Source of the DNA: Halobacteriales archaeon SW_5_68_122
GTDB lineage: Archaea > Halobacteriota > Halobacteria > Halobacteriales > Haloarculaceae
Assembly (NCBI GenBank): GCA_003022815.1
Contig: PXSL01000032.1
Span: forward strand, 1 to 23,354
Reading direction: 5' to 3'
DNA length: 23,354 nt
The position numbers and the translations under genes are program-made. Positions 1 through 7,488 of the stretch are shown here, one piece after another (the first letter of the stretch is position 1; every line of letters begins with the position of its first letter). The notes under the pieces are model-generated. The model was given only the letters and a program-made list of their open reading frames with translations, was not told the DNA's origin and did not search any database.

Positions 1-464
<464 letters not shown>

Positions 465-486
465 GGGCAATTCTTGCGTGCGGGGC

Positions 487-530
487 GTGAAAAATGTAGC
501 CGACCGCGACCGCGGGCGAACCGCTTACGG
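487..530. promoter_or_regulatory. Divergent leaderless promoters
   Basis: Two TATA-like boxes lie between the divergent starts. On the minus strand TTTTTCA (488-494) is about 27 nt before the ATG at 464. On the plus strand GCTTACGG (523-530) is about 27 nt before the GTG at 554. The spacing fits haloarchaeal leaderless transcription. This is inferred from spacing only. Confidence 0.5.
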
Positions 531-553
531 CCACGCCGCTCCCACCGGCGAGC

Positions 554-1573
554 GTGAAGGAGTTCGGCTTCGAGTTGCGGGTCTGCGCCTGGGCCGAACG
601 GAACTGGCCGCCAGACGGCGAGGGTGACGCGGGCGACATCGTCCCGCTGGTCGCCCGGCAACTCGGCACCCGTCGCCGGCGGTGGGACACCGTCGTCGTC
701 GAGACCACCGAAGATGCGCTACAGCGGCGGGCGCCGTTCGGCGAGGAACGTCTTGACTCAGACCTGTTGCACGTCGCGCGCAACGCGCCCGCCTCGTGGG
801 CTTACTACCGGGAGGCGCTGCCGGACCCGGGCTATCCGTGGCGGTACGTCCGGGAGGCCGTCCACCGCGCCGCGGACAGGGGGTTCGTCGAGACGCGGAA
901 GCGCGGCAACCGGATCGAGCTGCGCCGCCGGTTCCGGTACCCCGAGTGGGTCCACCGGGTTGTCGCAATTGAGAATAAGCCCGACCTCGACGCCTCGGCG
1001 GCCCGGGCGCTCTCTGGCCAGCTCGAACACGACGTGGCGCTGGGGCTGGCCGACGAGGCCTGGTTGGCGACGGCGGCCGACGGCGACGTCGAGCGGGCGC
1101 TGCTCGAGGCCATCCCCGTCGAGGTCGGCATCCTGGCGATCGCCGAGGAGCCGGACGGCCGGCACGCGGAGACGGCGTGGAACCCCCGGTCACTGGCCGT
1201 CGCGGCACCGGGAACCCGCATCCTCGAGCGGCCCGAAGGCGGGGCCTCGGCGGCCCGCTTCGAGTACGCCGACCCCGACTGGAAGCGGCACAAGCGGCTG
1301 GAGGTCGCCGAGCGCGCCTACGAACAGGGGTGGCGCGCATACGCCGAGACGATGCGGCCCGACTGCCGACAGTTCCGGATGCGGGACCCGTCGGGCCCGT
1401 TCCCGTGGTGTGCCGCCAAAGGCCGCGAGCAGACGGCTGCCGAGTGTTCAGCGGACTGTCCGTCGTTCGAGCCGGAGCCGCCGGCCTGGCGGCGAAAGAG
1501 CTGGCCCATCGAGGGCGGCCCTGGCAGAGCGACGAAACGGCTGCTGGAGCGGAAGCGCGAGCGGCGCCGCTAA
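554..1573 (+). CDS. DUF5787-like protein with PD-(D/E)XK-like motif and four-cysteine tail
   Basis: This 339-residue soluble protein starts at GTG 554, chosen from the promoter spacing. It resembles the haloarchaeal DUF5787 family. A hydrophobic strand followed by an E-x-K triad (VVAIENK, E140 and K142) precedes a helix with QLEHDVALGLADEAW (about 156-170). That arrangement is seen in PD-(D/E)XK nuclease-fold proteins. Four cysteines near the C-terminus (C271, C286, C298, C302), ending in the CSADCP segment, resemble the iron-sulfur or zinc cysteines of Cas4/AddB-type nucleases. A strongly basic tail follows. An upstream acidic residue of the fold could be D45 or E50 but is not certain. Its stop overlaps the stop of the convergent gene by 3-4 bases. 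A nuclease role is inference; a non-catalytic DNA-binding role is equally possible. Confidence 0.75.
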   Translation: MKEFGFELRVCAWAERNWPPDGEGDAGDIVPLVARQLGTRRRRWDTVVVETTEDALQRRAPFGEERLDSDLLHVARNAPASWAYYREALPDPGYPWRYVREAVHRAADRGFVETRKRGNRIELRRRFRYPEWVHRVVAIENKPDLDASAARALSGQLEHDVALGLADEAWLATAADGDVERALLEAIPVEVGILAIAEEPDGRHAETAWNPRSLAVAAPGTRILERPEGGASAARFEYADPDWKRHKRLEVAERAYEQGWRAYAETMRPDCRQFRMRDPSGPFPWCAAKGREQTAAECSADCPSFEPEPPAWRRKSWPIEGGPGRATKRLLERKRERRR

Positions 1574-1976
1574 GCCGAGCGGTCGTCGTCGAGGACCTCG
1601 ACGGTGAACTCGTCCCGGTCGACGGCCAGCCGGAACGTCGGCACCGTCTTTTCGACGACGGCGACGAGGCCCTTGTCCTCGAGGCTCCGGAGTCGGCGTC
1701 CGGGCCGGCCAGCACCTCGAGAATCCGGACCTGTAGCTCCGGGACGCGGACGGCCTCGTCGTCGGGGTCGACGCCCAGCTCCTCGGCGGCTGCTGGCGTC
1801 GCACAGATGAGGCTGTCCTCGTTGCGGTAGTAGTACTCCTCCAGTTCGGACTCCAGGTATTGGTGGACCTCGCTGCCGCTGTCCATGTCCCAGTGGTCCT
1901 GTAACTCGCCGTTCTTGGTCGGCTGCAGGGCGACCAGGTCCGCGATGCGGGTGCGGGCCTCCTCCGAGAGGGTCAT
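1570..1976 (-). pseudogene. DUF5797-like gene, frameshifted with probable internal deletion
   Basis: From ATG 1976 the frame encodes MTLSEEARTRIADLVALQPT and continues through an acidic region to VRILEVLAGPDAD. It then reads low-complexity Ser/Arg sequence. A different frame resumes coding with RSLEDKGLVAVVEK and ends at a TAG at 1572-1570. The start-to-stop length is 407 bases, not a multiple of three. From memory, intact haloarchaeal homologues have about 25-30 more residues between these two parts, so an internal block of roughly 80 bases seems lost, with the junction between 1686 and 1715. The two halves keep good codon use, so the lesion is recent or is an assembly error. Function is unknown; the layout suggests a winged-helix-type regulator. 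Confidence 0.72.
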
Positions 1977-2119
1977 CGGTCGTCGGTAGGCGGGGTCGCC
2001 TCGAAAAAGGGCCGGTTTCCGGTCGGCCGGTACTGTTCAGATACGGGATCAGGCAGTGACGATTCGACTGAGCCCACCTCAGAAGCCCCCTCTCGCTCGG
2101 CGGCTCTGACTCGCTGTCT

Positions 2120-2454
2120 CCGGAAATCAGCGATTTCCGGGAGTGAGCGGATCGGAGATCCGCGATCTACGGAAGAGCTTCGCTCTTCCGGTTTCGCGCC
2201 TTTCGTGAGTGAGCGGGACCTTCGATCCCGCGGGCCATGCGAACGGGCGGCTCCGCCGCCCGTGAGCAGATGACGAGAGAGCGTCGCTCTCTCGAACCAC
2301 GGCGTCGCCGCCACGCCAGCGGCCCGAGGAACCGGAGGTCCCTCGCTGTCGTCGGCGCACAGCGCCGACTGCTTGAGGGAGCCGCAGGCTCTCTCTCTAC
2401 TAGCGTCACCGGGAGAGCGTCGCTCTCCCGATCTCACGGCGCGTAGCGCCGTGA
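2120..2454. repeat. Array of about 11 short hairpins, mostly 9-bp stems with 3-nt loops
   Basis: Perfect or near-perfect inverted repeats follow one another: 2120-2140, 2147-2163 (7-bp stem), 2170-2190, 2212-2232 (two mismatches), 2243-2263, 2274-2294, 2325-2345 (one mismatch), 2350-2370 (8-bp stem), 2375-2395 (one wobble), 2410-2430 and 2434-2454. Nearly all have a stem of nine pairs and a loop of exactly three bases (agc, gga, ttc, tcc, gtc, aca, gca, gta), while the stem sequence differs every time. Spacers are 3-30 nt and include GTGAGC-type words. The array lies between divergent genes. Function is unknown. A second array of the same design lies at 13381-13523. Confidence 0.88.
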
Positions 2455-2560
2455 ACGTCCGGAGCCGCCGACCCGGTCGGCCCCTTCCAGTCCCACCCGG
2501 CAGTGGACTGTGCAGGCCACCGCCGCTTATCTGAACACTGCCCGGAGGACCCACACAATC

Positions 2561-2590
2561 TTTTTAAACGTTTGTGAAGTGGGTGAGGGA
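2561..2590 (+). promoter_or_regulatory. TATA-like box and Shine-Dalgarno-like site
   Basis: TTTTTAAA (2561-2568) is about 30 nt before the ATG at 2596. A purine-rich GGGTGAGGGA (2581-2590) lies just upstream of the start and could pair with 16S rRNA. The transcript would have at most a very short leader. Confidence 0.55.
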
Positions 2591-2595
2591 TACCA

Positions 2596-4119
2596 ATGGT
2601 CATTCCGACTCCGGACAGCGGGATTCTGAAGCGTGTCTACGCCAACCTCGTCGGGTCGGGGGGCAGTTTCGTCTCACTCGACGTCCCGGACAAAGTACTA
2701 AAACGACTCTACACCTACGGGAGCCTGAAGGACACGGACCGAGGGGTGGAGTTCGAAGTCAAAAACCGGCTCCAGGACGCCAAGTTCGCCGGCATCAGCC
2801 GACTGATCATTAACGACCGGGAGATAGCCCCGAAGCGGGTCCACCTGGAGACGGCCGACGGCAAGACGTTCGGCCTCGACGAGGTGTCCGAGAACGACCC
2901 CATCCAGTTCCCGGTCGGCCGGACGGTCACCGTCGTCGTCGAGGACATGGAGGTTCCCGCCGGCGACCACGAGATATCCGTCGAGTTCACCGCCAAGCCG
3001 TTCGGCGACCTGTCGCTGAAGATCGGCGACACCATCCGCGACGAGGGACAGCTCCCGTCGATTCCGCGCGACGCCGAGGACAATTACAGCGAGGCGGCCA
3101 TCGAGATGCGCCACGAGTACATCGAGGAGGAAACGGGCGTCGAACTGGAACACGTCCCCGAGTTCTCCTTCGACGCCGCCCGCGGGGAGGGCAATGTCGA
3201 GAACTTCATCGGCGTCGCCCAGATGCCGCTCGGCCTGGCCGGCCCGGTGAAGGTCGACGGCGAACACGCCGACGGCTACTACCCGATTCCGCTGGCGACC
3301 ACCGAAGGAACGCTCGTCGCCTCCTACAGCCGCGGGATGAAGGCCATCAACATGAGCGGCGGCGCGACGGCGACGGTGACCGACGACAAGATGAACCGCG
3401 CGCCCGTGTTCGTCTTCGAGGACGCCCGCAGTGCCCGGGACTTCCGCGACTGGGTGTTCGAGCACTACGACACTATCAAGCAGCAGGCCGAGGAGACCTC
3501 CAGCGTTGCCGAGCTGGTCGAAATCGAGGACTACATGACGAACAACTTCGCCCACCTTCGGTTCGGCTACCGGACGGGCGACGCGGCCGGCCAGAACATG
3601 GTCGGCAAGGCCACCTTCGCGGCCTGCAACTGGATTCTCCAGGAGTACCCCGGCTACGTCGAGAACTTCTATCTGGACGGCAACACCTCCACGGACAAGA
3701 AGGCCTCCGCCGTCAACACCATGATGACCCGCGGCAAGCGGGTCACCGCGGAGGTGACCCTCGACGAGGACACCTGCATCCACCACCTCGGCGCGGAACC
3801 GGAGAGCCTCGACCACCACGGCAAGATTGCGACGCTGGGCGCGCTGATGGTCGACGGCCAGACGAACGGCGCACACCCCGCCAACGGCCTGGCATCGCTG
3901 TTCATCGCCTGCGGCCAGGACGAAGCCAACGTCGCCGAGTCCCACGCCGCCATCGTCAACACGACGCTGTTGCAGGACAACTCGCTCCACATCTCGGTGA
4001 CCATCCCGTCGCTCATCGTCGCCACCTACGGCGGCGGCACCGGCATGGCGACCCAGGAGGAGTGTCTCGCAATGCTGGACTGCGACGCCGTAACCGGTAG
4101 GCCCGAGGCCCGCTCATAG
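2596..4119 (+). CDS. HMG-CoA reductase homologue with extra N-terminal domain and missing C-terminus
   Basis: 507 residues. About 160-490 is a class I-like HMG-CoA reductase region: ENFIG (202-206), ATTEGTLVAS with catalytic Glu237, the NADP loop GDAAGQNM (328-335, usually DAxGMNM), DKKAS with the catalytic lysine (368-369), GQDEAN with Asp442, and YGGGTGMATQ (478-487). The family reduces HMG-CoA to mevalonate for isoprenoid lipids. Residues 1-150 form a separate beta-rich domain absent from the usual haloarchaeal enzyme of about 400 residues; similar extensions are, from memory, found on some bacterial HMGRs. The protein stops about 20 residues after the GGGT motif, so the final helices and catalytic His are missing. 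The stop lies 10 nt before a palindromic repeat. It could be a truncated paralogue or a non-catalytic variant. Confidence 0.85.
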   Translation: MVIPTPDSGILKRVYANLVGSGGSFVSLDVPDKVLKRLYTYGSLKDTDRGVEFEVKNRLQDAKFAGISRLIINDREIAPKRVHLETADGKTFGLDEVSENDPIQFPVGRTVTVVVEDMEVPAGDHEISVEFTAKPFGDLSLKIGDTIRDEGQLPSIPRDAEDNYSEAAIEMRHEYIEEETGVELEHVPEFSFDAARGEGNVENFIGVAQMPLGLAGPVKVDGEHADGYYPIPLATTEGTLVASYSRGMKAINMSGGATATVTDDKMNRAPVFVFEDARSARDFRDWVFEHYDTIKQQAEETSSVAELVEIEDYMTNNFAHLRFGYRTGDAAGQNMVGKATFAACNWILQEYPGYVENFYLDGNTSTDKKASAVNTMMTRGKRVTAEVTLDEDTCIHHLGAEPESLDHHGKIATLGALMVDGQTNGAHPANGLASLFIACGQDEANVAESHAAIVNTTLLQDNSLHISVTIPSLIVATYGGGTGMATQEECLAMLDCDAVTGRPEARS

Positions 4120-4129
4120 TGATTGCTGT

Positions 4130-4203
4130 AACTGTTTACCGGTACGACCGCATAATTGCGTGCGGTCGATTCGGTAATGACGTACAGTAACCATACTATC
4201 AGA
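4130..4203. repeat. Imperfect palindromic repeat, copy 1
   Basis: The segment from AACTGTTTACCGG to ATCAGA folds on itself around CGACCGCA-(taattgcg)-TGCGGTCG, with an imperfect palindrome running the whole length. It matches 17221-17293 almost base for base outside the loop. Both copies lie between convergent genes, and both end in TCAGA, whose TCA is the stop codon (TGA) of the minus-strand gene. It may be a bidirectional terminator or a small mobile repeat. Confidence 0.75.
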
Positions 4204-4849
4204 GCCCAATCTCCCTTCTTTGTTCGACGACAGTGTACCCCTGTGCGGCGAGCGCTTCCTCGCGGTACCGGCCCGTGACCAGCGCCCGTGGGAGGCGCCG
4301 CAACCCGAACCGACGGCCGGAGGCGTACTCGACGTCGACGTCCGTCCGGCCGTCGCCGCCACTCACGTCCGCGGTGTAGGTCGCCCACGGGTCGCCGTCC
4401 ATCTCGAGTTCCAGTTTGACCCGGCGGGTCCCGTCCGGTGCCGTTTCGGTCCGGGTCCGGACGGTCACCGTGGTGGTGCGGAGACCGAAGAGAAACGAGG
4501 TACGGTATGTGACGGCGTCTCCGTCGGCGTCCACCTCGTCGGCCATCCCCCAGTGGAGCGGAAGCACCGGCGGCACGGGGCCGATCAGCGCGTCGACGAC
4601 CGCGTCCGGGCCGTCGTCGGTCCGGAGGTGGAACGTCCCGCCCGTCCGGAACACCGGGGCCCACGCGACGCCGATCAACGATAGTCCGACGACGACCGCT
4701 GACAGAAACGAGATTGCAAGGTACGTCCCCAGGACGACGCCCTCGACGAAGACGATGAGGAGAGCGGTGGCGAGCGCCTGGGCCCTGAAGTACCGTTCTG
4801 CGATTGCGGACACGTCCCGTGGCCGCTCGACGTCGGTCTCGGAGGGCAC
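4199..4849 (-). CDS. Haloarchaeal membrane protein of unknown function
   Basis: The 216-residue product starts at GTG 4849 (VPSETDVERPRDV). The start was chosen because AGTTATTAT at 4871-4879 lies 26 nt upstream, as for a leaderless gene. Two hydrophobic helices (about 27-46 and 49-68) are followed by a soluble, beta-rich domain with alternating Thr/Val strands (TTTVTVRTRTETAPDGTRR). No catalytic motif is visible. It is convergent with the HMGR homologue, and its stop codon lies in the palindromic repeat at 4130-4203. The same frame remains open and coding-like farther upstream (4862-5034), so a longer original protein cannot be excluded. Confidence 0.7.
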   Translation of the reverse strand: MPSETDVERPRDVSAIAERYFRAQALATALLIVFVEGVVLGTYLAISFLSAVVVGLSLIGVAWAPVFRTGGTFHLRTDDGPDAVVDALIGPVPPVLPLHWGMADEVDADGDAVTYRTSFLFGLRTTTVTVRTRTETAPDGTRRVKLELEMDGDPWATYTADVSGGDGRTDVDVEYASGRRFGLRRLPRALVTGRYREEALAAQGYTVVEQRREIGL

Positions 4850-4870
4850 GGTCCTTCGTTTTCCGACGTG

Positions 4871-4879
4871 ATAATAACT
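4871..4879 (-). promoter_or_regulatory. TATA box for the membrane protein gene
   Basis: AGTTATTAT on the minus strand is centred 26 nt before the GTG at 4849. It is the strongest A/T-rich element nearby and decides the start chosen for that gene. Confidence 0.6.
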
Positions 4880-5098
4880 CTTGTCGAACGCCGCTCGCCC
4901 CCGCCCGGCCGCTCGGATCGCCTCGACCTCGCAGGAGCGGCCGGCGTCCCGGAGAGCGTCGGTGACGCGGCCGCCGAGGTCCGTCGTGGCGACGACTGCG
5001 TCGCGGCCCGCTTGCTGTCGGGGACGTTGACCATGCGGTGAACCTGTCGCCGGCGGTGTGGCAACAAACGCTTTGCCCGCGGCACCCCTACCCCGGGC

Positions 5099-5794
5099 AT
5101 GGAGTTCGAACCGCGGGACCGGGCGGCCTACCTGCCGGGTGCCGACGCGCTGGTCTGTGCGGACCTCCACGTCGGCCGGGACGCCGTCTCGGACGTCGAG
5201 TTCCGCGTCGGCGAACACGAGGACCTCACGGAGCGGTTCGGCGCCCTCTGTGAGCGGTACGAACCCGCCGAGGCGGTGGTGGCCGGCGACCTGTTGCACT
5301 CCTTCGACCGGCTGCCGAAGGGCGCGGTCGAGACGGTCCGGGACCTCCGGGCGGCCGCCGAGGCCGTCGACTGCGAACTCGTCGTCACGCCCGGCAATCA
5401 CGACTCGATGCTGGACTCCGTCTGGGGTGGCCCGACGGCCGACGAATACCGTCTCGACGGCGAGGCGTCAGTCGTCGTCACCCACGGCCACGCCCAGCCG
5501 ACGACCGAAGCCGACTGGTACGTGGTCGGCCACGACCACCCCGTTATCGAAATCGAGGGGATGCGGCGGCCCTGCTACCTGTACGGCCCGGAGGCCCACG
5601 ACGCGGCCGGCGTGCTCGTGTTGCCGGCGTTCAGTCGCCTGCCGGCCGGCGTCGCGGTCAACGGGATGTCCGCCGCGGACTTCGCGTCGCCGCTCGTCTC
5701 GACGGCGGGCGGCCTGCGACCGATAGTCCGCGACGAGGACGCCGGCCGGACCCACGAGTTCCCGCCACTACGGAAGCTACGCCGACTGCTGTAG
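5099..5794 (+). CDS. Metallophosphoesterase (calcineurin-like)
   Basis: The 231-residue protein has the full two-metal phosphoesterase signature in order: ADLHVGRD (D22, H24), VVAGDLLHSF (GD at 63-64), TPGNHDS (GNHD 99-102), THGHAQP (128-131) and VVGHDHPV (GHDH 144-147). These bind two divalent metals and cleave phosphodiesters or phosphomonoesters. Its size and motif layout resemble the small Mre11/SbcD-related phosphoesterases often found beside Lhr-type helicases, but no helicase is seen in the window. The start ATG at 5099 follows CGCTTTG about 27-30 nt upstream. Its 3' end overlaps the convergent FAD oxidoreductase gene by 18 bases. The substrate is unknown. Confidence 0.9.
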   Translation: MEFEPRDRAAYLPGADALVCADLHVGRDAVSDVEFRVGEHEDLTERFGALCERYEPAEAVVAGDLLHSFDRLPKGAVETVRDLRAAAEAVDCELVVTPGNHDSMLDSVWGGPTADEYRLDGEASVVVTHGHAQPTTEADWYVVGHDHPVIEIEGMRRPCYLYGPEAHDAAGVLVLPAFSRLPAGVAVNGMSAADFASPLVSTAGGLRPIVRDEDAGRTHEFPPLRKLRRLL

Positions 5795-6943
5795 GTCCGC
5801 CAGCACGGCGTCGGCGGCCCCCTTGCCGCTCTCCATGGCGCCCTGTATCGAGGACCATCGCGTGTAGTCGCCCGCCAGGTACACCGGCCCGTCGGGCGCG
5901 TCGACGCCGGGCAGTCCCGCCCGGAACCCCGGCGGCTGGGCGAACTGCGCGAACTCGACGCGGTCGACGCCGACGGCCTCCAGTTCGCCGAAGTGGTTCT
6001 CCGGGTACCACGACGACAGCGCCTCCCGGACCGTCTCCGCGAGGGCGTCGTCGTCGGCCGACCGCTCGCTCAGGAACAGCAGGATGCGTGACCCCGTGTC
6101 CAGCGACTGGTGGGCCGGCAGCGAGCAGTGGACGGTAACGCAGGCCTTCCCCTCGGACGGCGTCTCGACGCCGGTCAGATTGCCGGCGGCCTTCGGGTCC
6201 GTCGCAACTATGACGGCGTCGGCCGACACGCTCCCGGCGTCCGTCTCGACGGCGCCGTCGCCCGACACCGCGGTCACCGCCCGGCCCGTCTCGACGACGG
6301 CGCCGGCCGCCTCCGCGCGACGGCGCAACTGGGCCGGAATCGCCCCCATCCCCTCGGCCGGGACGACCGTGTCGCCCTCGGTGAGCATCCGGAAGGTGTA
6401 CTCGAAGACCCCGCTCGAGGTCGACAGCGAGCGGTCCAGCGTGATGCCGCCGTAGAACGGCTCGGCGAACCGCTCGAGGAACGCCCGCGAAAAGCCCCGG
6501 TCGGCAAGGTACTCCCGAACGGAGGTGCCGTCGCCGGCGAGCAGGCGCTCAGGGTCCCGACCCCGGAGCTCGCGCTGGAGGCGGAACAGCCGGAGTTTGT
6601 CGCCGAGCGTGACGTCGCGGTTCAAGAGCGTCGGGACGGCAGCGCCGGGGTCGCCGAGCGGGTCCGACAGCGTCGAGCGGTGGCCGGGGGCCGCGATGGT
6701 GGCGCCGGGCGCGAACCGCCGCACGGAGAGGACATCGAGGTCCAGTTCCCGCCCCACGGCGGGGTAGCCGGTGAAAAGCACCTGGAAGCCGCGGTCCAGC
6801 GTAAACCCGTCGACGACCCGCGACCGGACGCGGCCGCCGACCCGCTCGTCGGCCTCGAACAGTTCGACCTCGGCGCCCGCCTCCGCGAGATGCCGGGCGG
6901 CGACCAGGCCGGCGAGGCCCCCGCCGGCGACGACGACATGCAT
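5777..6943 (-). CDS. FAD-dependent oxidoreductase (phytoene desaturase / amine oxidase-like)
   Basis: 388 residues from ATG 6943. The N-terminus MHVVVAGGGLAGLVAARHLA is a classical FAD-binding Rossmann fold, with the acidic residue at the end of strand 2 (ELFEAD) and the following DERVGGRVRS motif. A C-terminal VYLAGDYTRWSSIQGAMESG segment completes the FAD site. This layout fits the flavin amine oxidase/phytoene desaturase/protoporphyrinogen oxidase superfamily. The substrate is not evident; haloarchaea often carry several such genes linked to carotenoid metabolism. No transmembrane helix is obvious. Its upstream region holds the nested inverted-repeat element at 7106-7362. Confidence 0.88.
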   Translation of the reverse strand: MHVVVAGGGLAGLVAARHLAEAGAEVELFEADERVGGRVRSRVVDGFTLDRGFQVLFTGYPAVGRELDLDVLSVRRFAPGATIAAPGHRSTLSDPLGDPGAAVPTLLNRDVTLGDKLRLFRLQRELRGRDPERLLAGDGTSVREYLADRGFSRAFLERFAEPFYGGITLDRSLSTSSGVFEYTFRMLTEGDTVVPAEGMGAIPAQLRRRAEAAGAVVETGRAVTAVSGDGAVETDAGSVSADAVIVATDPKAAGNLTGVETPSEGKACVTVHCSLPAHQSLDTGSRILLFLSERSADDDALAETVREALSSWYPENHFGELEAVGVDRVEFAQFAQPPGFRAGLPGVDAPDGPVYLAGDYTRWSSIQGAMESGKGAADAVLADLQQSA

Positions 6944-7105
6944 ACGCGACGTTCGGGCGGCCCCATCAAACAGGTTTCCGTCTGCCCGTCGCGACGATTC
7001 GGGGCGTCGTACAACAGTCCTCGTCTCCCGTCTCTCGCTCGCTCGAGACAGGGCACGTACGGTACGGGTGGTTCGTACTGGATCGCTCTGTAACGAACCG
7101 CAACA

Positions 7106-7362
7106 CCTCGAAAGCCCTCGCGGCGCTCGGGGTGCCGCGGCTCGCTGCGCTCCTCGGCCATTGGCCTGCGGTGCTAGCGTCGCCGGGGCACCGCCGAGCG
7201 CCGCTCGCCCTTTCAGTCCGCCAGGGACAGCTGGTTGACCATCCAGCGACCTGGTGGACTGAAAGGGCGAGGCCTGCGTGGCGGCCGCTGTGTGGGCCCT
7301 ATGCGAGCGTAGCGAGGATATCCCACACAGCGCGGCCCGCCACCGGCCGAGGGCTTTCGAGG
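7106..7362. repeat. Nested inverted-repeat element, three arms closed by a 15-bp stem
   Basis: A perfect 15-bp inverted repeat (CCTCGAAAGCCCTCG, 7106-7120, with 7348-7362) encloses three adjacent hairpin arms. Arm 1 pairs 7121-7136 with 7187-7203 (16 pairs, one bulged base). Arm 2 pairs 7204-7225 with 7250-7271 (22 pairs, one G-U) and has a small inner hairpin CTGG/CCAG. Arm 3 pairs 7278-7296 with 7322-7343 (one long stem with small bulges). Almost every base is in a stem, so the element would form a four-way junction as RNA or a cruciform as DNA. It lies upstream of 6943 and beyond the 3' end of 7489-9579. No target duplication or ORF is visible. Confidence 0.85.
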
Positions 7363-7488
7363 TCCGTACGTCGAGTCAAACGCTCACTCGGATGTTCGTT
7401 CTATACGCATGTCTACCCGGCTGGCAGTTCGCTTTCTCCTCAGAGTACCAATACTGCACATGCCTCTCACCCTCTACGAGGTACCATC
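7363..7488. other. Intergenic sequence without a clear feature
   Basis: Between the three-armed element and the stop codon at 7489 there is no credible gene. Reading frames are short and have poor haloarchaeal codon use. I see no strong hairpin or T-tract. Confidence 0.5.

Larger units (their letters stand above)
1977..2595. other. Gene-free stretch with hairpin array and HMGR promoter
   Basis: No credible gene is visible here; frames read as Ser/Arg-rich low complexity. 2120-2454 is the hairpin array listed separately, and 2561-2590 holds the promoter and ribosome binding region of the HMG-CoA reductase homologue. On the minus strand, CCTTTTTCGAG just above 1977 could be the promoter of the DUF5797-like gene. 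I see nothing definable in 2020-2119 or 2455-2540. Confidence 0.7.

Noticed and set aside
525..1569. Continuation of the DUF5797-like frame far beyond its stop
   Set aside because: After the frameshift the frame is antisense to the DUF5787-like gene and reads as Ser/Arg/Pro low complexity.
2120..2454. CRISPR array
   Set aside because: The units are individual hairpins with different stems and short irregular spacers; there is no identical repeat of 24-40 nt and no cas gene.
2698..3990. Long open frame on the minus strand opposite the HMGR homologue (430 codons)
   Set aside because: It is a shadow of a well-supported plus-strand gene. GC-rich codons leave the antisense frame open, and the translation has no recognisable family and odd composition.
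4850..5401. Long upstream extension of the minus-strand membrane protein to 5401
   Set aside because: It runs antisense through the clear metallophosphoesterase gene, and a TATA-like box just before GTG 4849 gives a better start.
6110..7093. Plus-strand open frame opposite the FAD oxidoreductase
   Set aside because: The opposite strand encodes a clear Rossmann-fold enzyme; this frame is Arg/Gly-rich without motifs.
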